A DNA stretch of 64,000 nt, taken from positions 1,116,001 to 1,180,000 of the forward strand of contig NC_009614.1 of the NCBI RefSeq assembly GCF_000012825.1. Reading direction: 5' to 3'. This stretch comes from Phocaeicola vulgatus ATCC 8482 (GTDB taxonomy: Bacteria; Bacteroidota; Bacteroidia; Bacteroidales; Bacteroidaceae). Under the pieces are notes generated by a model. The model was given only the letters and a program-made list of their open reading frames with translations, was not told the origin of the DNA and searched no databases. The first letter of the stretch is position 1. Each line of letters begins with the position of its first letter. The position numbers were made by a program, and so were the translations under genes. This document shows positions 53,696 to 62,008 of the stretch, piece by piece.

Positions 53696-55498
53696 ATGCT
53701 ATATCGTATTTCACTTATACTATTAACGCTTACATGCCTATTTTGCTTTTCAACAGGCAGTTACGCCCAAGAAGCAAACGTAGAAGAAAACGACAATCCA
53801 GTCATACTTTATTCCGGAACGCCCAAGAAGTATGAAATCGGCGGAATCAAAGTAGAAGGCGTAAAAAACTATGAAGATTATGTATTGATCGGACTTTCAG
53901 GACTATCGGTAGGACAGACCATTGTTGTTCCGGGAGATGACATCACCACAGCTGTAAAACGTTATTGGAGACACGGACTGTTCTCGGATGTACAAATCCT
54001 AGCTGAAAAAATTGTTGGAGACAAGATATATTTAAAAATCATCCTGGCCCAACGTCCACGTATTGCCGACATTCGTTACCACGGCGTAAAGAAAAGCGAG
54101 CGTGAAGATTTGGAAGCCAAACTAGGTTTGGTAAAAGGAAGCCAGATTACTCCCAACTTGATAGACCGTGCTAAAATATTAATCAAGAAACATTTCGATG
54201 AAAAAGGTTTTAAAAACGCCGAAGTGACCATCGTAGAGCGTGATTTGGCTGACAATAAGGACCAAGTGGATGTTGATGTGATGATTGACAAGAAAGAAAA
54301 GGTGAAAGTCCACAAGATCACCATTGACGGCAACACCGTGTTAAGTGACAAGAAGTTAAAACGCGTCATGAAGAAGACGAATGAGAAAAACAAACTTGTC
54401 AACCTTTTCCGTACCAAAAAATTCATTGAAGAGAAATACGAAGAAGACAAACAGCATATCATCGACAAATACAACGAATTAGGTTACCGCGACGCACAAA
54501 TTGTTGTGGACAGTGTTTCTCCGTACGATGACCGTACCGTCGACGTGTACATGAAAATAGAAGAAGGTGACAAATACTATCTGCGCAACGTGACCTGGGT
54601 AGGTAACACCATTTATGCTTCGGACTGGCTGAACGAACAGCTCCGTATGAAAAAGGGAGATGTTTATAACCAGAAATTAATGACCGAGCGTCTGACCGGT
54701 GATGAAGATGCTATCGGTAACTACTACTATAATAAAGGATACGTTTTCTATAACCTTGACCCCGTAGAAGTAAACATAGACGGCGACTCCATTGATTTGG
54801 AAATGCGTATTCAGGAAGGTCCTCAGGCCTCTATCAGCAAAGTGCGTATCAACGGTAACGACCGTTTGTATGAAAACGTAGTACGCCGTGAGTTAAGAAC
54901 CAAGCCGGGAGACCTGTTCAGCAAAGAAGCATTGGAACGTTCTTATCGTGAGATAGCCCAAATGGGACACTTCAACCCTGAAAATATCCAGCCGGATGTA
55001 CAACCGGACCCGACCAACGGTACGGTAGACATCAACTGGAACCTGGAGTCCAAAGCAAACGACCAGGTAGAATTCTCGGCAGGTTGGGGACAGACCGGTG
55101 TTATCGGTAAATTAAGTTTGAAGTTCACGAACTTCTCTATGGCCAACTTGTTCCATAAGAGTGACAACTACCGCGGATTCCTGCCACAGGGTGATGGACA
55201 GACATTAACCATCAGCGGACAGACCAACGGTAGTTATTACCAGTCATATAGTGTATCGTTCTTTGACCCATGGTTTGGCGGAAAACGTCCGAATTCATTC
55301 TCTGTTTCGGCTTTCTACTCCATACAGACAGATATCAGCAGTAACTACTATAACTCAGCTTATATGAATAATTACTACAATTATTACAGCGGTTATGGAA
55401 ATTATTATGGCGGATATAATAACAACTACGAGTCTTTTTATGACCCGATAAATCTATCCAGATGTATGGAGCATCTATCGGTTGGGGTAAGCGTTTGA
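53696..55498 (+). CDS. bamA: BamA outer-membrane assembly factor, N-terminal part (frameshifted)
   Basis: A 600-codon frame. It has a signal peptide (FSTGSYAQ), five POTRA domains (about 40-430, e.g. YEIGGIKVEGVKNYEDYVLI and RIADIRYHGVKKSEREDLEA) and the first strands of the barrel (DQVEFSAGWGQTGVIGKL). The natural sequence runs to YESFYDP; then the frame changes and ends in the non-homologous tail INLSRCMEHLSVGVSV. The rest of the barrel lies in another frame from about 55448 to 56337. With one base restored near 55447 the product would be 880 residues, the usual BamA length. BamA folds outer-membrane proteins and is essential, so an assembly error or very recent mutation is likely. Confidence 0.88.
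   Translation: MLYRISLILLTLTCLFCFSTGSYAQEANVEENDNPVILYSGTPKKYEIGGIKVEGVKNYEDYVLIGLSGLSVGQTIVVPGDDITTAVKRYWRHGLFSDVQILAEKIVGDKIYLKIILAQRPRIADIRYHGVKKSEREDLEAKLGLVKGSQITPNLIDRAKILIKKHFDEKGFKNAEVTIVERDLADNKDQVDVDVMIDKKEKVKVHKITIDGNTVLSDKKLKRVMKKTNEKNKLVNLFRTKKFIEEKYEEDKQHIIDKYNELGYRDAQIVVDSVSPYDDRTVDVYMKIEEGDKYYLRNVTWVGNTIYASDWLNEQLRMKKGDVYNQKLMTERLTGDEDAIGNYYYNKGYVFYNLDPVEVNIDGDSIDLEMRIQEGPQASISKVRINGNDRLYENVVRRELRTKPGDLFSKEALERSYREIAQMGHFNPENIQPDVQPDPTNGTVDINWNLESKANDQVEFSAGWGQTGVIGKLSLKFTNFSMANLFHKSDNYRGFLPQGDGQTLTISGQTNGSYYQSYSVSFFDPWFGGKRPNSFSVSAFYSIQTDISSNYYNSAYMNNYYNYYSGYGNYYGGYNNNYESFYDPINLSRCMEHLSVGVSV
55441..55462 (+). other. Frameshift site in bamA
   Basis: The sequence reads GACCCGATAAATC. 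Adding one G (GACCCGGATAAATC) gives Y-D-P-D-K-S-I-Q-M-Y-G-A-S in continuous frame. A loss of one G from a GG pair therefore explains the break. Confidence 0.8.
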
Positions 55499-56337
55499 GA
55501 TGGCCGGATGACTATTTTACCTTGTCAGCCGAACTTTCTTACCAGCGCTTTATTTTGAAAGACTGGAGCTACTTGTATATCAAGTTGAACAACGGAGAAT
55601 ACATGTCAACCGGTAATTGCAACAACCTGAGTTTGAATCTGACTTTGGCACGTAACTCTACGGATAACCCGATTTTCCCGCGTCGCGGTTCTGAATTCTC
55701 GGCTTCCGTACAGCTGACTCCTCCGTACTCATTGTTCAGTAACAAGGACTACTCGGTATACGGTAAAGATGATTATGATGAAGCGGCAAGTATGTTCAAC
55801 TGGATTGAATACCACAAATGGAAATTCAAATCAAAGACCTATACCGCTCTTACAGGAGGTCAGAAATGTCCGGTTATCATGACACGTGCAGAGTTCGGTT
55901 TGCTGGGTCACTATAACAAGTACAAGAAATCACCTTTTGAAACATTCTATATGGGTGGTGACGGTATGACAGGATATAGCACCAGCTACGCTTCCGAAAC
56001 CATTGCACTGCGTGGTTACGAAAACGGTTCATTGACTCCTTATGGTAGTGAAGGCTATGCTTACGTACGTTTAGGTGCAGAATTAAGATACCCGTTGATG
56101 CTGGAAAATTCGACCAGTATCTATGCATTAGGCTTCATTGAAGGAGGTAACGCATGGACAGATGTAAGCAAATTCAATCCGTTCCAGTTGAAACGCTCGG
56201 CAGGTGTCGGTGTCCGTATCTTCCTGCCGATGATTGGTATGATGGGTATTGACTGGGCATACGGTTTCGACAAGATTAACGGATCCAGCCAGTATAGTGG
56301 AAGCCAGTTCCACTTTATCCTGGGACAAGAGTTTTAA
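55462..56337 (+). CDS. bamA: BamA C-terminal barrel part (separated by frameshift)
   Basis: A frame of 291 codons starting at an internal Met (MYGASIGWGKRLRWPDDYFT). It encodes the remaining barrel strands, the RGYENGSLTPYGSEG region of the conserved lid loop, ALGFIEGGNAWTDVSKFNPF, and the C-terminal strand QFHFILGQEF. The segment has no signal peptide and would not be exported on its own. It overlaps the N-terminal frame by 37 bp and belongs to the same ancestral gene. Confidence 0.88.
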   Translation: MYGASIGWGKRLRWPDDYFTLSAELSYQRFILKDWSYLYIKLNNGEYMSTGNCNNLSLNLTLARNSTDNPIFPRRGSEFSASVQLTPPYSLFSNKDYSVYGKDDYDEAASMFNWIEYHKWKFKSKTYTALTGGQKCPVIMTRAEFGLLGHYNKYKKSPFETFYMGGDGMTGYSTSYASETIALRGYENGSLTPYGSEGYAYVRLGAELRYPLMLENSTSIYALGFIEGGNAWTDVSKFNPFQLKRSAGVGVRIFLPMIGMMGIDWAYGFDKINGSSQYSGSQFHFILGQEF

Positions 56338-56357
56338 TAACTAAAAACAATGTGATT

Positions 56358-56873
56358 ATGAAAAAGGCTATCCTATTATCTCTATTGTTTGTGGCTTGTG
56401 TATTCACAGCCAGCGCTCAAAAGTTCGCCTTGATTGATATGGAATATATCCTGAAGAATATTCCTGCATACGAACAGGCGAATACCCAACTGAATCAAGC
56501 TTCACAACAATATCAAAGTGAGGTGGAAGCAAAAGCAAAAGAAGCGGAAGCACTTTATAAAGAATATCAGAAAGCCTCGGCTTCCCTGTCGGCCGCACAG
56601 AAAACGCAAAGAGAAGAAGCGATTGTAGCAAAAGAAAAGGAAGCAGCCGAACTGAGAAAGAAATATTTCGGTCCCGAAGGAGAAATGGCCAAAAAACAAG
56701 AGGCATTGATCGCACCAATTCAAGATAAAATCTATGAAGCGGTAAAACAGATTTCAGAGCAAAAAGGATATGCGGCAGTAGTGGACAGAGGCTCCGCCCA
56801 AAGCATTATTTTCGCATCTCCAAGCATTGATATCAGCAATGAAGTGCTCTCAAGATTAGGATATTCAAATTAA
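56358..56873 (+). CDS. OmpH/Skp-family periplasmic chaperone, copy 1
   Basis: A 171-residue protein with a signal peptide (to SAQKFA) and long coiled helices (SQQYQSEVEAKAKEAEALYK, REEAIVAKEKEAAELRKKYF). It closes with the Skp-like C-terminal beta segment GYAAVVDRGSAQSIIFASPS. Skp holds unfolded barrel proteins for BamA. The ATG at 56358 is preferred over an upstream GTG at 56352. It lies 20 bp after the bamA stop and 57 bp before a second copy. Confidence 0.9.
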   Translation: MKKAILLSLLFVACVFTASAQKFALIDMEYILKNIPAYEQANTQLNQASQQYQSEVEAKAKEAEALYKEYQKASASLSAAQKTQREEAIVAKEKEAAELRKKYFGPEGEMAKKQEALIAPIQDKIYEAVKQISEQKGYAAVVDRGSAQSIIFASPSIDISNEVLSRLGYSN

Positions 56874-56930
56874 TTTCCTACATTTGCAACCGATAATCCA
56901 AATTTGCAATAACTAATAAAAAATAGAACT

Positions 56931-57434
56931 ATGTTGAAAAAAATTGCTTTACTACTTTTACTTATCGCTCCGATGAGTGTATTTGCTCAGAAATTCGGGC
57001 ATATTAAATCCGCAGATGTACTTACTGTCATGCCGGAATTCACAAAGGCCCAGACCGACATCCAAGCCATGCAGAAACAATACGAGGATGAAATGAAACG
57101 TGCAACTGATGAACTGACCAAAAAATATACTGAATATCAACAGGAACAAGCCAACCTTCCTAAGAACATTCAGGAAAGACGCCAGAAAGAATTGCAGGAG
57201 TTACAGGAAAAAGGAATGCAGTTCCAACAAGATGCACAACAACAGTTGCAGAAATCATACGCTGATATGATGGAACCTATCTACAAGAAAATTGAAGACG
57301 CCATCAAAGCAGTAGGCCAGGAAGGTGGATATACTTATATCTTCGATTTGAACAGAACAGAAATTCCCTACGTAAATGAAGCGCAGTCTACAGATGTAAC
57401 TGCTGCTGTCAAAGCTAAAGTAGGAATCAAATAA
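56931..57434 (+). CDS. OmpH/Skp-family periplasmic chaperone, copy 2
   Basis: A 167-residue paralogue with signal peptide (APMSVFAQKFGHI), coiled-coil tentacles (MQKQYEDEMKRATDELTKKY, EQANLPKNIQERRQKELQEL) and C-terminal strands (GGYTYIFDLNRTEIPYVNEA). It is divergent from copy 1 in sequence although the fold is the same. Tandem OmpH genes behind bamA are normal in Bacteroidetes. Confidence 0.9.
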   Translation: MLKKIALLLLLIAPMSVFAQKFGHIKSADVLTVMPEFTKAQTDIQAMQKQYEDEMKRATDELTKKYTEYQQEQANLPKNIQERRQKELQELQEKGMQFQQDAQQQLQKSYADMMEPIYKKIEDAIKAVGQEGGYTYIFDLNRTEIPYVNEAQSTDVTAAVKAKVGIK

Positions 57435-57450
57435 TTAAGTTAAGGACCTT

Positions 57451-57518
57451 TACAGGCACGGATTACACAGATTTCACAGGTTTCAGAACCGTGAACATCC
57501 GTGTAATCCGTGCCTGTA
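57451..57518. repeat. Long near-palindromic hairpin between ompH and murI
   Basis: Perfect 18-base arms TACAGGCACGGATTACAC (57451-57468) and GTGTAATCCGTGCCTGTA (57501-57518) are extended by an inner stem (TTCAC...GGTT with AACCGTGAA). The whole 68-base segment folds into one hairpin. It ends 18 bp before the murI start and would lie in the mRNA between the two genes. It could act as terminator, processing site or mobile palindrome. Confidence 0.75.
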
Positions 57519-57536
57519 TTATATAGCTATACTGCC

Positions 57537-58382
57537 ATGATCCCATCTATCCTCCCTTCAACCGGTCCCATCGGTGTATTCGACTCCGGCTACGGCGGTC
57601 TGACCATTCTGGACAAAATACGCGGACTGATGCCTGAGTATGATTATATCTATTTGGGAGACAGCGCACGCTGTCCGTACGGACCGCGCTCTTTTGAAGT
57701 TGTTTACGAATTTACCCTGCAAGCCGTAAGCAAACTGTTTGAACTGGGATGTCCTTTGGTGATATTGGCATGCAACACAGCATCGGCAAAAGCCTTACGC
57801 ACCATCCAGCAGATCAATCTTCCGGTAATAGACGCTACCCGCAGAGTACTCGGTGTCATCCGGCCTACAGCAGAATGTATAGGAGAAATCACCCGAAGCC
57901 GGCACGTAGGTATACTGGCCACAGCCGGTACCATCAAATCCGAATCCTATCTTTTGGAAATACATAAGTTATCTCCCGACATTGTGGTAACAGGAGAAGC
58001 CTGTCCCATGTGGGTCTCCTTGGTAGAGAATAATGAATATCAATCGGAAGGAGCCGACTATTTCGTCAAACAACATATCAACCGGCTGCTGGATAAAGAT
58101 CCGATGATTGACACCATCATATTGGGATGTACCCATTATCCGCTGCTACTGGATAAAATAAGGCAATTTACGCCTGAACCTATCCGCATCATTTCACAAG
58201 GGGAATATGTGGCCCGGAGCCTGCGAGACTATTTAAACCGCCATCCGGAAATGGACGCACGCTGCGATAAAGGAGGAAACTGCCGCTTCCTCACCACAGA
58301 AAGCGAAAACAAGTTTGAGGAATCCGCTTCCATCTTCTTGGGCCGGCAAGACATAAAGGTAAAAAGCATAGCATTGGAATAA
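57537..58382 (+). CDS. murI: Glutamate racemase
   Basis: A 281-residue protein starting MIPSILPSTGPIGVFDSGYG. It carries the two catalytic Cys motifs VILACNTASAKALR and IILGCTHYPLLLDK and the Asp/Ser motif GVFDSGYGGLT. It supplies D-glutamate for peptidoglycan in the cytoplasm. An in-frame GTG at 57510 lies inside the hairpin and is not used as the start. It closes the uppS-bamA-ompH-murI envelope cluster. Confidence 0.95.
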   Translation: MIPSILPSTGPIGVFDSGYGGLTILDKIRGLMPEYDYIYLGDSARCPYGPRSFEVVYEFTLQAVSKLFELGCPLVILACNTASAKALRTIQQINLPVIDATRRVLGVIRPTAECIGEITRSRHVGILATAGTIKSESYLLEIHKLSPDIVVTGEACPMWVSLVENNEYQSEGADYFVKQHINRLLDKDPMIDTIILGCTHYPLLLDKIRQFTPEPIRIISQGEYVARSLRDYLNRHPEMDARCDKGGNCRFLTTESENKFEESASIFLGRQDIKVKSIALE

Positions 58383-58438
58383 CTTTCTTCCGGTTTACCT
58401 GTTATATATACCATCCATAACGCTTAATTCATGAAGAT

Positions 58439-59311
58439 ATGTATACAAATAAAGTAAAGAAGATAGCTGCGGTACACGATCTGTCCGGTGCAGGGCGCGT
58501 ATCCCTCACCGTCGTTATCCCTATCCTCTCATCCATGGGCTTTCAAGTCTGCCCTCTGCCCACAGCCGTATTATCCAGCCACACCCAATACCCGCACTTC
58601 TCTTTCTTGGACCTCACGGACGAGATGCCCAAGATTATCAGTGAATGGAAACAACTTGGCGTACAATTCGATGCTATTTATACGGGCTACTTGGGATCTC
58701 CCCGCCAGATACAAATCGTATCCGGGTTCATTGATGATTTCCGCCAGTCCGACAGCCTGGTCATGATAGATCCCGTATTAGGAGACAACGGAAAGCTATA
58801 TACCAACTTTGACGAACAAATGATTCTGGAAATGCGTCACCTCATCCGGAAAGCAGATGTCATCACGCCCAATATGACCGAACTGTTCTATTTGCTGGAC
58901 AAACCCTATAAAGCGGAGAATACAGACGAAGAACTAAAAGCTTACCTGCATGAAATTTCGGAGCACGGCCCCGGTATCGTTATTATCACCAGCGTGCCCG
59001 TACAGGGAGATCCTCGCAAAACTTCCGTTTACGCCTATGACAGACAGGGAAACCGCTATTGGAAAGTAACGTGTCCCTACCTGCCCGCACACTATCCCGG
59101 CACAGGCGATACATTTACCAGTGTGATAACCGGCTCACTGATACAAGGCGACAGTCTTCCTATCGCCTTGGACCGCGCCACACAGTTTATCCTTCAAGGC
59201 ATCCGCGCCACTTTCGGCTATGAATATGATAATCGGGAAGGCATTTTGCTGGAGAAGGTGCTGCATAATCTGGATATGCCTATTCAGGTGAGCAGCTACG
59301 AATTGATTTGA
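58439..59311 (+). CDS. Pyridoxal/pyridoxamine kinase-like PfkB-superfamily enzyme
   Basis: A 290-residue protein starting MYTNKVKKIAAVHDLSGAGR. The HDLSGAGRVSL phosphate region, IDPVLGDNGKLYT and the catalytic YPGTGDTFTSVITGS loop resemble PdxY/PdxK pyridoxal kinases (salvage of vitamin B6). A hydroxymethylpyrimidine kinase is less likely. It follows murI by 56 bp and faces the permease gene across about 390 bp that hold a dispersed repeat. Confidence 0.82.
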   Translation: MYTNKVKKIAAVHDLSGAGRVSLTVVIPILSSMGFQVCPLPTAVLSSHTQYPHFSFLDLTDEMPKIISEWKQLGVQFDAIYTGYLGSPRQIQIVSGFIDDFRQSDSLVMIDPVLGDNGKLYTNFDEQMILEMRHLIRKADVITPNMTELFYLLDKPYKAENTDEELKAYLHEISEHGPGIVIITSVPVQGDPRKTSVYAYDRQGNRYWKVTCPYLPAHYPGTGDTFTSVITGSLIQGDSLPIALDRATQFILQGIRATFGYEYDNREGILLEKVLHNLDMPIQVSSYELI

Positions 59312-59421
59312 GGACCCTGAAAGTAGAAGATCTGAAACGCCCTGGAAAGAAGCTTGTACCAAGCCCTATTGCTCCGACGATTAAGGTCGTTTTTCCTTAT
59401 AGCTAACCCTTATCATACAGT

Positions 59422-59549
59422 TAACTACTACAGACTCCGGCAGTGGACTGTACAGTCTACTGCAAGAGTTTATACAGTCCACTATATCAGACTGTACAAA
59501 CCACCGCAAGAGACTATAGTACACAACCATAAAAAAGAGCTTAACCATA
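59422..59549. repeat. Dispersed intergenic repeat, copy B
   Basis: It begins TACTACAGACTCCG like copy A (17929) and aligns with it to GCTTAACCATA. Its core CAGTGGACTGTACAGTCTAC is part of a 22-bp palindrome (59441-59462) with one mismatched pair. More GACTGTAC-type units follow at 59490. It lies between the convergent kinase (ends 59311) and permease (ends 59698) genes. The rest of this 390-bp gap is AT-rich and without a gene; a weak hairpin with a T run is seen at 59375-59394. Confidence 0.7.
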
Positions 59550-59697
59550 AGGTAAAACAAGGTTAACCACAAAGAAGAAAAGACTTAACCAGATAAAGCC
59601 ATAAGGCCAAAAGACGAAAAGAATAAAAACAAAGAAAGCAGCCAAGCCGTACCGTACAAACCGACAAACATCAGCCGTATCAACAATAATAAATAAA

Positions 59698-60936
59698 TTA
59701 CCTGCCCAGCAACCTGCGGCTGAGATAACGCACGGGATACCACACGGAAAGAAAGCCCACCACCAGCACAGTGGCAAAGACTATAACAATATCCCATACA
59801 TGGACACTGACGGGATAGGCATCCACCACAAAATTACCGCCAGAATTACCACCTCCCAGCGAAAGCAATCCGAATTCCTGCTGGATAAAGCAAAGGATCA
59901 GCCCCAGTATCACACCAACCACCGCACCTATCAGTGAAATCATACGCCCCTCGAACAGGAATATACGCGTGATCAGCTTGTCGCTGGCCCCCAAATTGCG
60001 CAATGTCACTACATCTGCCTTCTTATCTATAATCAGCATGGACAAGGAGCCTATTACATTAAAGCAAGCTATCATCAGGATAAAGGTAAGGAAAATATAA
60101 GATATCAGCTTCTCTATCTCCATAATGCGGAAAGTATCCGCTTGCTGCTCATACCGGTCCTGCACCCGGAAACCATCTCCCAATATTTTCTGTATCTTCG
60201 ATTTTACACTCCCTACATCTGCATCCGGCTTCAATTTCAATTCTACCGAACTCACTTCTGTGTCATACTGGAACAACCTACGGGCAAATTGGAGGGAAGT
60301 CAAAATGTAAGAAGAGTCATACTTCTGTTGGTTCACCGCAAACACAAGGCCGCTGGAATATAAATCGGCAGAGTTAAAGCTGGAAGCTGGATTGGCCATA
60401 TTGACTTTAGCTCCCCGTTTGGGAGCATAAATCTCTAGCGGATCGAGGAATTTGATACCCGTTCCCAAGATGGAAACCAATTCTATGCCGGGAATGGCAT
60501 AATCCACCACTTCATCATGCAACACGAATTGCCCCCGGCCGAAAAGAATACTGTCAATAGCGGTCAGATCCTCGAAATTATCCTCAATTCCCTTGATCAC
60601 CGCCATAGTCTGACGGCCCTTATACTGAACCATCGCATTCTCTTCCAAGGACTCAGAAAAAACAGCGATCTCCGGCATCCGGCGCAAAGCTTCTATACGC
60701 GCTTCCTGTCCGTCAAAGACCTTTCCGGTGACAGCCGTAATTTTCAGCTCCGGATCAAAAGCCGTAAAGAAAGTAGCCACCAGATCCTGGAAGCCGTTAA
60801 AAACAGACAAAGTACATACCAATGCCAATGTAGCCAAAGCCACTCCGCAGACGGAAATGGCTGAAATGACATTAATGGCATTGTGCGACTTCTTGGAAAA
60901 AAGATAACGCTTCGCTATATAAAAGGGAAAATTCAC
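59698..60936 (-). CDS. ABC transporter permease of the LolC/E-FtsX type
   Basis: A 412-residue protein. The N-terminal helix (NAINVISAISVCGVALATLA, about 18-45) is followed by a large periplasmic MacB-type domain (about 46-265) and three C-terminal helices with the FtsX signature (LRNLGASDKLITRIFLFEGR). The architecture fits lipoprotein-releasing LolC/E or MacB-like exporters. No ATPase gene is adjacent, so its partner must be elsewhere. It starts 9 bp after the rbfA stop, in the same transcription unit. Confidence 0.86.
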   Translation of the reverse strand: MNFPFYIAKRYLFSKKSHNAINVISAISVCGVALATLALVCTLSVFNGFQDLVATFFTAFDPELKITAVTGKVFDGQEARIEALRRMPEIAVFSESLEENAMVQYKGRQTMAVIKGIEDNFEDLTAIDSILFGRGQFVLHDEVVDYAIPGIELVSILGTGIKFLDPLEIYAPKRGAKVNMANPASSFNSADLYSSGLVFAVNQQKYDSSYILTSLQFARRLFQYDTEVSSVELKLKPDADVGSVKSKIQKILGDGFRVQDRYEQQADTFRIMEIEKLISYIFLTFILMIACFNVIGSLSMLIIDKKADVVTLRNLGASDKLITRIFLFEGRMISLIGAVVGVILGLILCFIQQEFGLLSLGGGNSGGNFVVDAYPVSVHVWDIVIVFATVLVVGFLSVWYPVRYLSRRLLGR

Positions 60937-60945
60937 CGCCCGGTT

Positions 60946-61281
60946 CTACTTTTTCAACAATTCGTCTATACGTTCGGCATAATCCAATGAATCATCCACA
61001 AAGAATTTCAACTCGGGAATGATGCGCAACTGATGGCGTACCCGTGTTCCTAACTCATAACGGATGGATTTCATATTATCATTGATATTCTTTACTATTT
61101 CCTGGCTCCTCTCAGAAGGGAACACGCTGAGATAGACACGTGCAATACTCATATCGGGACTGATGCGGACAGCACTTACCGACACCAAAACACCATTCAT
61201 GGACTTGGTCTGAAGCAGGAAAATCTCACTCAACTCCTTTTGGATCAAACGAGAAATCTTATTTTGTCTGGTCGTTTCCAT
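60946..61281 (-). CDS. rbfA: Ribosome-binding factor A
   Basis: A 111-residue protein starting METTRQNKISRLIQKELSEI. It has the type-II KH-like fold pattern (SPDMSIARVYLSVFPSERSQ) and the C-terminal helix LRIIPELKFFVDDSLDYAER. RbfA matures the 5' end of 16S rRNA on 30S precursors. It lies about 74 bp downstream of the methyltransferase gene. Confidence 0.94.
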   Translation of the reverse strand: METTRQNKISRLIQKELSEIFLLQTKSMNGVLVSVSAVRISPDMSIARVYLSVFPSERSQEIVKNINDNMKSIRYELGTRVRHQLRIIPELKFFVDDSLDYAERIDELLKK

Positions 61282-61354
61282 AATTAATAATTATTCAGTT
61301 TGCTAATTTGTTAATATGCCATACGGTTCATAGCATAACCTATTGGCACATTAT

Positions 61355-61993
61355 TCAACATTTTCTTATGATTGTCAGCCCGTCGCGCAAGGGAAGAATC
61401 ACCTTTTCAACCCGTTTGTCGGCAGCTACCAAATCATTAAATTTCTTTATTCCAATAGTCTGAAGATCTGTATGATGCGGTTCCTCCAATACATGTCCGT
61501 CCCACAATGTGTTATCGGCAATGATGTATCCGCCGGGTGATAATTTCTCCAGTACCATTTCGTAATATTCAATATACTTCCGCTTATCACCGTCTACAAA
61601 CGCCAAATCAAAGGTAATGTTCATGCCAGGCAGCAACTTCAGCGCATCACCTATATAAAATTTAATCTTGCCGGCGTAAGGCGAACCTTCCAGCCAGGGA
61701 CGTGTAAAGTCCTCCTGCTCATCGTTTATCTCAAATGTGTGCAACGTGGCCCCCTCTTCCAACCCTTCGGCCAGGCAAAGTGCGGAGTAGCCACTGTAAG
61801 TCCCGATTTCCAGCACCTGACGGGGGCGTATCATTTGCACAAACATTTTCAGCATACGTCCCTGCAAGTGGCCGGAAGCCATACGGGGACGTAAAAGCTT
61901 GACGTGCGTATCGCGATAAAGTGCCTTCAGATAATCACTTTCTTCATCAATGTGCTGAAGGATATATTCGTCAATAGCGTCCGTTTCTTTCAT
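61355..61993 (-). CDS. Class I SAM-dependent O-methyltransferase
   Basis: A 212-residue protein of the catechol-O-methyltransferase-like family (Methyltransf_3). It shows QVLEIGTYSGYSALCLAEGL as SAM loop, DLAFVDGDKRKYIEYYEMVL with metal-binding Asp, and YIIADNTLWDGHV with Asp/Asn ligands. Bacterial members methylate catechol-like or unknown acceptors; no substrate is suggested by the context (pyk upstream, rbfA downstream). Confidence 0.88.
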   Translation of the reverse strand: MKETDAIDEYILQHIDEESDYLKALYRDTHVKLLRPRMASGHLQGRMLKMFVQMIRPRQVLEIGTYSGYSALCLAEGLEEGATLHTFEINDEQEDFTRPWLEGSPYAGKIKFYIGDALKLLPGMNITFDLAFVDGDKRKYIEYYEMVLEKLSPGGYIIADNTLWDGHVLEEPHHTDLQTIGIKKFNDLVAADKRVEKVILPLRDGLTIIRKC

Positions 61994-62008
61994 TCCTATC
62001 TTCTATTA

